Assembly (NCBI GenBank): GCA_012518795.1 | Contig: JAAYRL010000017.1 | Span: forward strand, 1 to 60,658 | Direction of reading: 5' to 3' | Length of the DNA: 60,658 nt | DNA from: Clostridiaceae bacterium | GTDB lineage: Bacteria; Bacillota; Clostridia; Saccharofermentanales; DTU023 | Shown: piece by piece, positions 53,038 to 60,658 of the stretch | How positions within the stretch are numbered: the first letter of the stretch is position 1 | How the letters are laid out: the number at the start of each line of letters is the position of its first letter | Notes under the pieces: model-generated | What the model was told of the DNA's origin: nothing | Seen by the model: only the letters and a program-made list of their open reading frames with translations | The model's database searches: none | Position numbers and translations under genes: made by a program

Positions 53038-53175
53038 GTGCCAAAAAGAACATATCAGCCCAAAAAACGCAAACGTAAACGCGTTCATGGTTTCCGTAAA
53101 CGCATGCGCACTTCTGGTGGTAGAAGAGTACTTAAAAACAGACGTGCCAAAGGTAGAAGAAAGCTCTCTGCATAA
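53038..53175 (+). CDS. rpmH: 50S ribosomal protein L34
   Basis: This 45-residue, very basic protein begins with GTG (read as Met) after GGGAGGTG. It starts [20 protein letters not shown] and then has [20 protein letters not shown], the invariant L34 pattern, ending in KLSA. It opens the rpmH-rnpA-yidD-yidC-khpB-mnmE-mnmG-rsmG cluster. Confidence 0.97.
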   Translation: MPKRTYQPKKRKRKRVHGFRKRMRTSGGRRVLKNRRAKGRRKLSA

Positions 53176-53258
53176 TAGCTGAGTTATGAAGCTTTCTTCG
53201 TATTTATACACCTGAATTATATTTCAGTATAAAACAGTCTAATGTTAAGGTGGTCAGC

Positions 53259-53612
53259 ATGAAACGAACAGAGATGCTGAAGATGAATTATGAATTTAAC
53301 CGCGTGTTTCGTAAAGGGATATATTACAATACAAAATATCTTACTCTCTATGTTCGACCACGTAATGATAACCGCTTGATGTTAGGAATAACTGTTTCCA
53401 AACAAGTTAAAGGAAGTGTGAAACGAAACCATGTTAAACGCTGGTTGCGTGAAATGTATCGAGCTACCGAGTCTGAAATATGTACCGGAAATGATTTAGT
53501 TATCGTCGGTAGATTTTTGCCACAAGATACGAATTATCACAAATTACTACTTGTATGGGAAAAATTGATCAAAGAAGCCAAGATATATTGTCCGAAAACT
53601 GCATATGTTTAA
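53259..53612 (+). CDS. rnpA: Ribonuclease P protein component
   Basis: This 117-residue basic subunit assists the RNase P RNA in maturing tRNA 5' ends. The family signature is KGSVKRNHVKRWLREMYR (the RNR motif) and the N-terminal FNRVFRKG is also typical. I chose ATG at 53259 with AAGGTGG 5 bases before it; the GTG at 53250 lies inside that site. It follows rpmH after 83 bases. Confidence 0.96.
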   Translation: MKRTEMLKMNYEFNRVFRKGIYYNTKYLTLYVRPRNDNRLMLGITVSKQVKGSVKRNHVKRWLREMYRATESEICTGNDLVIVGRFLPQDTNYHKLLLVWEKLIKEAKIYCPKTAYV

Positions 53613-53628
53613 TAAGTGAACCTGAACA

Positions 53629-53868
53629 ATGTTGGGAAAATGGACGATAAAACTAATCAGATTATATCAGAAAAGAATTTCACCTACGAAGCCGCCGCGC
53701 TGTAGATATTTCCCAAGCTGTTCACAATATGCGATAGAAGCAATTCAAACTTGGGGATTTATCAAAGGGATCTTCTTATCGATTTGGCGAATACTGAGAT
53801 GTAATCCATTCAGTCGGGGAGGATACGATCCTGTTCCGACCAGAAAAAGCAAAAACAGTGATACTTAA
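53629..53868 (+). CDS. yidD: Membrane protein insertion efficiency factor YidD
   Basis: This 79-residue protein has the family pattern [19 protein letters not shown], then [16 protein letters not shown], then [17 protein letters not shown], with the conserved cysteines. It assists YidC/Sec at the membrane. It lies between rnpA and yidC as usual. The ribosome binding site is weak (GTGAACCTGAA). Confidence 0.95.
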   Translation: MLGKWTIKLIRLYQKRISPTKPPRCRYFPSCSQYAIEAIQTWGFIKGIFLSIWRILRCNPFSRGGYDPVPTRKSKNSDT

Positions 53869-53880
53869 AGGAGTATGTTA

Positions 53881-54900
53881 ATGCCAAATCTACCTGTCAT
53901 GATGGGAATCATGGATCCGCTCTATAATTTATTCGGTTGGGTTCTCAGAAATATGTATGCCTGGTTAGAAAACTATGGATTGGTAATCATAGTTTTTACT
54001 ATTTTATTAAATGTTATTTTAATTCCATTCGGAGTTAAATCTCAAAAAAGTTTGTTGAAACAACAGGGCTTGCAAGATGAGATTAATGAAATTAAACGTT
54101 TATATCCGGACGATCCGCAAATGCAACAACAACTGCAAGCTGAATTATTTAAGCAAAACGGCGTTTCGCTTGCCGGGGGCTGTTTGCCCTCGTTTTTGAG
54201 ACTGATATTCATTTTGCCTGTTTTTAGAATATTTCAACAACCTTTACATTATATCGGTGGAGTAAGTCTTGAGAATATTGCGAAAATCGGTGAATATTTG
54301 ACGAACAATAATTTAGTTGGTGAAACTGCCGCAAAAATGATGCAACGTTCGGATATTCCGATTCTTTCTGTCTTGCAGAACAATGCCGGAGCTTTAGGAG
54401 ATGTTGTTGATAAAGGTTATCTCAAGCTAAATCAATTAATTGATTTAGATTTCTTCGGTATAAATCTCGGTATGACACCATCATGGAAACCGGCTGAAGT
54501 TTTCGGCGATGACTGGCGAGTCTATTTACCACTTTTAATTTTGCCTTTACTTACAATCATTGCTATGGTTGTTCAGATGGCTTTGACTCGCAAAACATCA
54601 CAAGTAAAAGTAGTAGATAAAGCTGAAATCGAACGTGCTAAACAAAACCCTGCCAGAGCAGCGCAATCTCCGCAGGACAAGTCAAATACGGGAATGATGA
54701 AAGGCATGAATTTCTTCATGATTGCGATTATGATTTGGACGATGTTTACTTTGCCGTCGGCAATGGGAGTGTACTGGTTTGTTAATAGCGTAATGGGTAT
54801 AGCTCAATCATTATTTATCTATTATTTTTATACAAAACCTTTCAGACTTGCTCTGGGACAGAACAATCAGAGTTATAATAAAAGGAGAAGTGTAAGATGA
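53881..54900 (+). CDS. yidC: Membrane protein insertase YidC/SpoIIIJ
   Basis: This 339-residue insertase has its first membrane helix at about residues 27-48 (GLVIIVFTILLNVILIPFGV), then a cytoplasmic hairpin (KSQKSLLKQQGLQDEINEIK) and several further helices. Positions of the LPSFLRLIFILPVFRIFQQP and PSAMGVYWFVNSVMGIAQSL segments match the family. It lacks an obvious lipobox. ATG at 53881 has AAAGGAG with 7-base spacing. The ATG at 53875 is one base from the site and was rejected. The khpB start overlaps its stop. Confidence 0.94.
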   Translation: MPNLPVMMGIMDPLYNLFGWVLRNMYAWLENYGLVIIVFTILLNVILIPFGVKSQKSLLKQQGLQDEINEIKRLYPDDPQMQQQLQAELFKQNGVSLAGGCLPSFLRLIFILPVFRIFQQPLHYIGGVSLENIAKIGEYLTNNNLVGETAAKMMQRSDIPILSVLQNNAGALGDVVDKGYLKLNQLIDLDFFGINLGMTPSWKPAEVFGDDWRVYLPLLILPLLTIIAMVVQMALTRKTSQVKVVDKAEIERAKQNPARAAQSPQDKSNTGMMKGMNFFMIAIMIWTMFTLPSAMGVYWFVNSVMGIAQSLFIYYFYTKPFRLALGQNNQSYNKRRSVR

Positions 54901-55619
54901 CACAAACAATAGAAGTTTCTGCACGCACGATTGAAGATGCGATCAAAAAAGGAATAGCAGAACTTGGCATCTCAGAAGCAGATGCACAAATCGAAGTTAT
55001 AGAAGAAGGAGACAGTGGCGGATTATTCGGTTTTGGTCGCAAAGATGCAATCGTTCGTATTTCCGCAATTGAAGAAACTGAATCAAGTGAAAAAGATTTC
55101 CCGATAGATGATGAAATTACTGAAATTACCGAAGTTACTGAAGTAAGTATAGAAGAACAAGAGGAAATTGAGCAATCTGCGGTAAAGTTTATTGCATCAA
55201 TCATGCAAAATCTCGGTATCCATGGCAAAATGTCATCTTATTTTGATGAAGAAGGTACTTTGCATCTTAACATTGTAGGTCAAAATGTAGGCGGAGCCAT
55301 CGGTCGCAGAGGTGAAACGCTTGATGCTTTGCAGTATTTGACAATTTTAGCTGTCAATAAAAATCGTGAAGAATATACCAGAGTTTCTTTAGATATTGGT
55401 GGTTACCGTGAACGTAGAGTCAAGAATATGGCACAAAATGCAAGGCGTTCCGCCGATCGTGTTTTGCGCACAGGCAAAAAATACACGTTGAAACCGATGT
55501 CTCCTGCAGAACGCAGACAAGTCCATATTGCTTTGCAAGATTATGAAGGTGTTAAAACATATAGTGAAGGTAAAGAACCCGAACGTTGCGTAATAATTGC
55601 TCCGGATAGCGAAGAATAA
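54897..55619 (+). CDS. khpB: RNA-binding protein KhpB (Jag/SpoIIIJ-associated)
   Basis: This 240-residue protein has the three standard parts. A Jag N-domain (1-50, with ISEADAQIEVIEEGDSGGLF then GFGRKDA) comes first, followed by an acidic linker. A KH domain follows (about 105-165, with GGAIGRRGETLDALQYLT), then an R3H domain (about 180-235, with MSPAERRQVHIALQDYEGV). It binds RNA and influences cell-wall growth and division in several Bacillota. The ATG overlaps the yidC stop (ATGA). Confidence 0.95.
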   Translation: MTQTIEVSARTIEDAIKKGIAELGISEADAQIEVIEEGDSGGLFGFGRKDAIVRISAIEETESSEKDFPIDDEITEITEVTEVSIEEQEEIEQSAVKFIASIMQNLGIHGKMSSYFDEEGTLHLNIVGQNVGGAIGRRGETLDALQYLTILAVNKNREEYTRVSLDIGGYRERRVKNMAQNARRSADRVLRTGKKYTLKPMSPAERRQVHIALQDYEGVKTYSEGKEPERCVIIAPDSEE

Positions 55620-55633
55620 GCAAACGATTTTTA

Positions 55634-57091
55634 ATGAAGAATAAACAATTAATGGATAATATTAATCATCAATCTCAAACAACAGCGGCCACGATAGCCG
55701 CTGTTTCTACACCTGCAGGGGTCAGCGGGATCGCAGTAATAAGGCTGAGCGGAAATGAAGCCGGTCGTATTTGCGATCAGCTTTTCAAACCGCTGAGTAA
55801 ACGATTCAAACCAGCTTTGCAAATGCAACCCTATACGGTAGGCGTAGGTTATTGGTATGATGCTGAGCAAAAACATATTATTGATCAAGTAGTTTTAACA
55901 TATTTTGCTGCGCCCAATTCATATACCGGTGAAGATCTCTATGAAATTTCTTGCCATGGGGGACAATATATAAAACAAGCTATCTTGGAGAGTCTCTTCG
56001 TTCTAGGTGCAGTCCCTGCTGAACCCGGAGAGTTTTCACGTCGGGCATTTATCAATGGGAAACTGGATTTGACTGAAGCGGAAGGTGTTATGGATATGAT
56101 TTCCGCTGAATCGAGTCGTCAGAATCAAGTGGCATTGCAACAGTTGCGCGGTCAACTTGCAAAGGAAATCCAGTCCGTACGGGAAAGCTTGTATCAGATT
56201 ATGGCTCAAATAGAGATGATCATTGAATTTCCGGAAAATGAAGATACGCCCGAACAAAGAGCAAAAATTTTAGCCGCAGTCAAGCGGGTTGAGCGGACTT
56301 TAAGTGATGCAGTTGCCAGTTTTACTCAAGGCAGGATAGTGCGTGAAGGCTTACATGTTGTAATTTCCGGCAGACCGAATGTCGGAAAATCTTCATTGCT
56401 CAATCAGATTTTAGGCGAAGAAAAAGCGATTGTGACTGCAATTCCCGGTACAACCAGAGATATTATTGAGGCACAAATTATTTTGCATGGTTTATCTGTT
56501 GTATTGACGGATACTGCAGGTTTGAGAACGACAGACGATATTGTTGAAAAAGAAGGTATAGAACGTGCTTATCAAGCAATTGAAAAAGCAGATTTAATTA
56601 TTTATATTTTTTCACCGGAAAATGAAGAATTATGGTTTGAAGATTTAAGAGAAATTCAAAATCTGCTTGAACGCAATAAAAAGATTGTCTTGATTGCCGG
56701 CAAAAAGGATTTACCGGATCATAAAAAGTTATCAGATTGGCTCGAACAACATGTTTCAGCTTTGGAGCAAAAACTGGATATCTTAGATTTTTCTAAATTT
56801 GAAGATAAAAAAGCTGAAACAATTAAAAAATATATTTTAAATTTCTTTGAAAGTTTGGGTGACTCTGAAGGTGACTCAATTATGATTACCCATTTGCGTC
56901 ATCATCGTATTTTGCAAAAGACACTGGAACAAGTTCGTCAAGCTCAACAAGCTTTTGAACAAGAAATTCCTTTAGATTTAATTTCCGGTTTATTACAAGC
57001 TGCTGCGGAAGAATTGGCAGAGTTGACCGGAGATCAAGTATCGGAAGAGTTAATAGAAACCATTTTCTCAGCTTTTTGTGTAGGGAAATAA
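55634..57091 (+). CDS. mnmE: tRNA modification GTPase MnmE
   Basis: This GTPase of about 485 residues works with MnmG on U34 of several tRNAs. The N-terminal folate-binding domain starts at AATIAAVSTPAGVSGIAVIR. GTPase motifs are GRPNVGKSS (G1) and DTAG (G3). The G4 motif is unusual, IAGKKDL instead of NKxD. The C-terminal cysteine motif is FCVGK (usually CIGK). ATG at 55634 has no good ribosome binding site; ATG at 55652 is an alternative that would give the more usual N-terminus. It is followed by short tandem repeats and mnmG. Confidence 0.95.
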   Translation: MKNKQLMDNINHQSQTTAATIAAVSTPAGVSGIAVIRLSGNEAGRICDQLFKPLSKRFKPALQMQPYTVGVGYWYDAEQKHIIDQVVLTYFAAPNSYTGEDLYEISCHGGQYIKQAILESLFVLGAVPAEPGEFSRRAFINGKLDLTEAEGVMDMISAESSRQNQVALQQLRGQLAKEIQSVRESLYQIMAQIEMIIEFPENEDTPEQRAKILAAVKRVERTLSDAVASFTQGRIVREGLHVVISGRPNVGKSSLLNQILGEEKAIVTAIPGTTRDIIEAQIILHGLSVVLTDTAGLRTTDDIVEKEGIERAYQAIEKADLIIYIFSPENEELWFEDLREIQNLLERNKKIVLIAGKKDLPDHKKLSDWLEQHVSALEQKLDILDFSKFEDKKAETIKKYILNFFESLGDSEGDSIMITHLRHHRILQKTLEQVRQAQQAFEQEIPLDLISGLLQAAAEELAELTGDQVSEELIETIFSAFCVGK

Positions 57092-57107
57092 ATGGACAAG
57101 CAAGTAA

Positions 57108-57166
57108 ATGTGAAGTCAGATTACATAATGTGAAGTCAGATTACATAATGTGAAGTCAGATTACAT
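57108..57166 (+). repeat. Three tandem 20-bp repeats between mnmE and mnmG
   Basis: ATGTGAAGTCAGATTACATA occurs three times head to tail (57108, 57128, 57148), with only the last base of the third copy different. Each unit begins ATGT and ends ACAT, so each can fold on itself weakly. The near-identity suggests recent expansion. Confidence 0.95.
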
Positions 57167-57203
57167 CTTGAAATATATTTTGAGATATAGGTAAAACTGT
57201 TTT

Positions 57204-59144
57204 ATGAAAAAATCAGATTTAAAATCAGATATTTGGTATGCAGGTAAATATGATGTAATAGTCGTCGGAGCCGGTCATGCCGGAGTAGAAGCTGCTTTTG
57301 CTGCAGCAAGATTAGGCATGAAAACAGCTCTTTTTACAATGACCTTGGAAAGCATTGCCAATTTACCATGTAATCCCAATATTGGCGGTACGGCTAAAGG
57401 TCAACTGGTACGTGAGATAGATGCTTTAGGTGGAGAAATGGGCAAAGCGGCGGATTTGCATACAATTCAATTCCGTTTGCTCAATTCTTCAAAAGGTCCT
57501 GCCGTTATTTCATCACGTGCACAAATCGACCGTAAAGCTTATCAAGCTGAAATCAAACATCGTTTGGAAAAACAACCGAATCTATATTTAATTCAAGCTG
57601 AAATCGTTGATTTGATCTATGAAATTTCGGAAAAGGATTCTAGATTTGAAATATGCGGTGCAATAGCCAAAGACGGTATGCACTATTCAGCTCATAAAGT
57701 AATTATAGCAAGCGGAACTTTTTTGGAAAGCAAAGTAATTATTGGTGATGCTATTTATGACAGCGGTCCGGACGGGTTATCGGCTGCCAAAGGTTTGAGT
57801 AATGCTTTTCGTGAATTGCAAATTCCGCTCAAACGCTTTAAAACAGGCACTCCGGTTAGACTTAACGGGCGTTCGATTGATTACAGTCAATGTGATATTC
57901 AGGGTAACGATGACATTTCATTGCCTTTCAGTTTTGAAAATGAAGCTGATCCGAATTGGGAACCGAAAGCGAAATTACCTTGTTATATGACTTGGACCAG
58001 TAAAGCAACTCAAGAGCTTTTTATGGATAATATTGACAGATCGCCGCTTTACAGCGGAGTAATCAAAGGTCCGGGTCCGCGTTATTGTCCTTCTTTAGAA
58101 GATAAGTACGTAAAATTTCCGCATCATGAAACACATCATGTTTTTCTTGAACCAACCGGACTGGGTACGGATGAGTATTATGCTGCAGGACTTTCCAGTT
58201 CAATGCCGCAAGATGTGCAACATAAAATGTTAAAAACAATTACCGGTTTGGAAAAAGCTGAAATCATGAGGATAGGATATGCAATTGAATATGATTTAAT
58301 AGATCCTACTTCTTTACAATTATCATTGGAATCAAAAACGGTAAAAGGTTTGTATTTTGCCGGACAGGTCAACGGATCATCCGGTTATGAAGAAGCTGCG
58401 GCAATGGGTTTAATTGCCGGAATCAATGCAGCGAGGGCAATTACTGATCAGGAGCCTATTATCTTGAAACGTTCAGATGCTTATATCGGAGTTTTAATTG
58501 ATGATTTAGTGACGAAAGGTACCAATGAACCATATCGTATGATGACCGGTCGTGCCGAGTATCGTTTAATCTTACGCCAAGATAATGCGGATCGTCGCTT
58601 AACTGAATTAGGCTATCAAATAGGCTTAATTTCCGAAGAACGTTATCATGCATTTCAAGCAAAAATAAAGCGAGTTGATGCCGAGATTGAACGTTTCCAC
58701 CAAACAAGAATTCCATATGCCGGAGCATTGAGTGAATTGTTGGCGAAGAAAAACAGTGCAATCAAAACCGGTAATGTCAGTCTGGCTGAGCTACTGCGGA
58801 GACCGGAAATAAGCTACGCGGATTTGGCACCTGTTGATCCGGAGCGACCGAATCTTAATTATGCCGAAAGTTTCAGTGTTGAAGTAGAAATAAAATATGA
58901 GGGCTATATCAAGGTTGAACGGGAAAGAATTGAACGTTTTCAAAGAATGGAAAAACGGAAAATACCTGAAAATATGGATTTTATGGCAATTTCCGGTTTG
59001 AGAGAAGAAGCAAAGCAAAAACTGACCGCTTTGAGACCTTTATCGGTTGGTCAGGCAAGCCGTATTTCCGGAGTTTCACCTGCGGATATTTCTGTATTGT
59101 TGGTAGCAATTGAAGAACAAGCACGCAGACAAAATGAAACATAA
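57204..59144 (+). CDS. mnmG: tRNA uridine-5-carboxymethylaminomethyl modification enzyme MnmG
   Basis: This 646-residue FAD protein (GidA) is the partner of MnmE. The dinucleotide motif is [57 protein letters not shown] and [18 protein letters not shown] are family signatures. The C-terminal [20 protein letters not shown] and [14 protein letters not shown] are also typical. The gap before the ATG has no strong ribosome binding site. The length is normal (about 630-650). Confidence 0.97.
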   Translation: MKKSDLKSDIWYAGKYDVIVVGAGHAGVEAAFAAARLGMKTALFTMTLESIANLPCNPNIGGTAKGQLVREIDALGGEMGKAADLHTIQFRLLNSSKGPAVISSRAQIDRKAYQAEIKHRLEKQPNLYLIQAEIVDLIYEISEKDSRFEICGAIAKDGMHYSAHKVIIASGTFLESKVIIGDAIYDSGPDGLSAAKGLSNAFRELQIPLKRFKTGTPVRLNGRSIDYSQCDIQGNDDISLPFSFENEADPNWEPKAKLPCYMTWTSKATQELFMDNIDRSPLYSGVIKGPGPRYCPSLEDKYVKFPHHETHHVFLEPTGLGTDEYYAAGLSSSMPQDVQHKMLKTITGLEKAEIMRIGYAIEYDLIDPTSLQLSLESKTVKGLYFAGQVNGSSGYEEAAAMGLIAGINAARAITDQEPIILKRSDAYIGVLIDDLVTKGTNEPYRMMTGRAEYRLILRQDNADRRLTELGYQIGLISEERYHAFQAKIKRVDAEIERFHQTRIPYAGALSELLAKKNSAIKTGNVSLAELLRRPEISYADLAPVDPERPNLNYAESFSVEVEIKYEGYIKVERERIERFQRMEKRKIPENMDFMAISGLREEAKQKLTALRPLSVGQASRISGVSPADISVLLVAIEEQARRQNET

Positions 59145-59279
59145 ATAGACCTCAAATATCCAATAATGTTTTTATGCAGAATTAAAATACCCGTATTAAA
59201 AAACAAATTGGAGACAAAAGTCTATAAACAGAATCCAATATTCTCATAGATGGAATATAAAATTTATTGGAGATAAATT

Positions 59280-60017
59280 GTGGCAGATCAACTAAAACAA
59301 AATTTGTATAGAGAATTTGAAAACATATTAAGTTATAGTGAATTTGTTTTCTCTGAACAGACAAAAAAGCTTTTTGTGCAATATTTTTTTGACTTACTTA
59401 AAAAGAACAAAGTGATGAATCTGACTGCAATTACCGATCCGTCAAAAGTTGCAGAATTACATTTATTTGATAGTCTGTCCTTATTGTCAGTTTTACCTTC
59501 GCATTCAGATTTGAAATTAATTGATGTCGGGACAGGAGCCGGTTTACCGGGGATTCCGCTAAAAATTGCCCGACCGGAAATAAATCTTTGCTTGCTGGAT
59601 GCGACAAGAAAACGTCTGAATTTTTTAGATGAATGCTTAACAAGCTTGGGTTTACGAACGAACACTCAAACGGTTCATGCCAGAGCGGAAGATGCTGCCA
59701 GAAAACCTGAATTGCGTGAGAAGTTTGATGTAGCAACTGCCAGAGCTGTTGCGCCACTCAATACTTTGGCAGAATACTGTCTTCCTTTTGTTAAACTTGA
59801 CGGGTTTTTTATTGCGATGAAAGGGCAAGCCGATTCGGAAATTGAACAAGCGGAAAAAGCAATTAACTTATTGGGCGGTGACATAGCTGATATTTTTAAA
59901 TTGAAGTTACCAATCAGTGGTGCCGAGCGTAGCCTGATCATGATTCAAAAAATTGCTTTCACGCCAAAACGTTATCCGCGTAAAGCCGGTATACCGAAAT
60001 CTGACCCAATAGTCTGA
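59280..60017 (+). CDS. rsmG: 16S rRNA (guanine527-N7)-methyltransferase RsmG
   Basis: This 245-residue enzyme (GidB) uses SAM to methylate G527 of 16S rRNA. The SAM-binding motif is LIDVGTGAGLPGIPLKI. NLTAITDPSKVAELHLFDSL before it is typical, as are VHARAEDAAR and ATARAVAPLNTLAEYCLPF after it. The GTG start has TTGGAGAT upstream. A 32-bp tandem repeat begins in its last codons. The usual next genes (parA/parB or noc) are not seen before the window ends. Confidence 0.96.
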   Translation: MADQLKQNLYREFENILSYSEFVFSEQTKKLFVQYFFDLLKKNKVMNLTAITDPSKVAELHLFDSLSLLSVLPSHSDLKLIDVGTGAGLPGIPLKIARPEINLCLLDATRKRLNFLDECLTSLGLRTNTQTVHARAEDAARKPELREKFDVATARAVAPLNTLAEYCLPFVKLDGFFIAMKGQADSEIEQAEKAINLLGGDIADIFKLKLPISGAERSLIMIQKIAFTPKRYPRKAGIPKSDPIV

Positions 60018-60160
60018 TTTTATCTAATTCATCTGCTCTAAGAGTCTAATTTTATCCAATTCATCTGTTCTCAGAGCCTAGTTTTATCCAATTCATCTGC
60101 TTTAAGAGTCTAATTATATCCAATTCATCTGTTCTAAGAGCCTAATTATATCCAATTTAA
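60011..60160 (+). repeat. Nearly five tandem 32-bp repeats after rsmG
   Basis: The consensus unit is AGYCTAATTWTATCCAATTC followed by ATCTGYTCTAAG. Units begin at 60011, 60043, 60075, 60107 and 60139 (the last incomplete). The first one overlaps the rsmG stop codon. Each has a TTATCCAAT-like core (ATATCCAAT in the last two), one to two bases away from a DnaA box. There are no spacers and no coding frame. The next 150 bases are very AT-rich and contain a short palindrome, AGTGATT-TG-AATCACT (60189-60204). Confidence 0.92.
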
Positions 60161-60316
60161 TTGTAAAACATCAAAAAATATAATTAATAGTGATTTGAAT
60201 CACTGCATAGCTATTATTTATTTCGTAAACTTAGTGTGAAATAAAAAAGAAGATTCAAAAGATAACAATATATTATCGTTTCGCATTGGTAATCTCCCCC
60301 GATTATCTGAACGCTG

Positions 60317-60347
60317 GAAAGCCGTAGAATTATGTTCTACGGCTTTC
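60317..60347 (+). terminator. Strong hairpin, probable terminator downstream of rsmG
   Basis: GAAAGCCGTAGAA / TTCTACGGCTTTC is a perfect 13-bp stem with a 5-base loop. The following bases (ACTTGTATT) are only moderately T-rich, so termination is likely but not certain. It lies 300 bases after rsmG. Confidence 0.65.
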
Positions 60348-60411
60348 ACTTGTATTACGGATATACCCTTTTAAATTTTTTGCGAGATAAAATTTGCTTT
60401 TCTAAGTTAGG

Positions 60412-60658
60412 CTTGCACACTTTTTAAACTTGTACCGTGGAAATCGAATCTAACCTTAAAAAGTGTGCATGATCAGCTCGGGAAAGCCGATTTTATAGAA
60501 AGTCATGCACACTATTTAAACTTGTACCATAGAAATCGAATCTAACCTTAAAAAGTGTGCATGATCAGCTCGGGAAAGCCGATTTTACCATAGAACTTGC
60601 ACACTATTTAAGCCTATGCAGCGAAAATCCAGGATAACCTTAAAAAGTGTGCATGGTC
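60412..60658 (+). repeat. Second array of 92 bp palindromic repeats, running off the window
   Basis: Units begin at 60412, 60504 and 60596. The first two are 92 bases long and the third is cut by the window end. Left arms read GCACACTTTTTAAACTT or close variants, and right arms read AACCTTAAAAAGTGTGC. The reverse complement of the right arm (GCACACTTTTTAAGGTT) is almost the left arm of the units at 3834. The tails share GTGTGCATG and AAAGCCGATTT with that first array. The two arrays are thus one family. Confidence 0.9.

Overview
This is low-G+C DNA from an anaerobic Bacillota, most likely class Clostridia (inference). The main pointers are a two-gene PcrA-Dgt unit, long-form HPF, the rpmH-rnpA-yidD-yidC-khpB-mnmE-mnmG-rsmG cluster, an EFR1-type flavodoxin/ferredoxin, a cohesin/dockerin gene pair, and a two-subunit glycine decarboxylase. 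Nearly all genes are on the + strand. Only an aldo/keto reductase, the EFR1 protein and a HAD phosphatase are on the - strand. I saw no tRNA, rRNA, insertion sequence, prophage gene or CRISPR array.

Layout. 1-3821: glycine cleavage operon gcvT(partial)-gcvH-gcvPA-gcvPB, closed by three tandem 92-93 bp palindromic repeats. 4133-5392: gapA with a clear promoter and terminator. 5460-6275: aldo/keto reductase (-). 6861-19039: a ten-gene carbohydrate operon, the main accessory region. It has two TIM-barrel sugar isomerase/epimerase-like proteins, a Gfo/Idh/MocA dehydrogenase, a ribose-type ABC importer, a divergent NagB-like protein, a ROK repressor, a PIG-L deacetylase, a PfkB kinase and a mannitol-1-phosphate dehydrogenase-like protein. 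Palindromes that could be operators lie before the first gene, before the ROK gene and before the kinase gene. 19187-25104: an orphan ArsD-like protein, hpf, pcrA, dgt and a YfbR-like HD hydrolase. 25490-28986: a dockerin-bearing peptidoglycan glucosaminidase followed at once by a membrane-anchored single-cohesin protein. 29005-33487: GtrA, FolC, a TPR membrane protein, and a full-length threonine-synthase homologue that has lost the PLP lysine.

33478-42116: EFR1 protein (-), DacA-type carboxypeptidase, rplM-rpsI, metA (predicted acetyl-CoA type), and tig-clpP-clpX. 42418-45713: HAD phosphatase (-), a kinase-like protein of unknown role, and a FolB-FolK fusion. 45770-49915: a complete arginine-to-spermidine set, speD-speA-speE-speB. 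49976-52941: metG, tatD and a very basic unknown protein. 52969-60017: the ribosomal L34/RNase P/membrane insertase/tRNA-modification cluster that often sits beside oriC; no dnaA is present here. 60011-60658: tandem 32 bp repeats, a strong hairpin, and a second array of the same kind of 92 bp palindromic repeats seen near 3834.

The most interesting items are these: (1) the 6.9-19 kb operon, whose enzyme set suggests catabolism of an N-acylated amino sugar, aminocyclitol or glycoside by an unassigned route; (2) the adjacent dockerin-glucosaminidase and cohesin-anchor genes, a minimal non-cellulosomal docking pair; (3) the threonine-synthase pseudoenzyme coupled to a TPR membrane protein; (4) a dispersed structured element at 25164-25325 and 42215-42377 whose core is conserved while its outer stem differs in sequence but stays paired in both copies; (5) the palindromic arrays at both ends of the window. 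Substrates and roles in (1)-(3) are inferred from family membership and context, not shown by the sequence.
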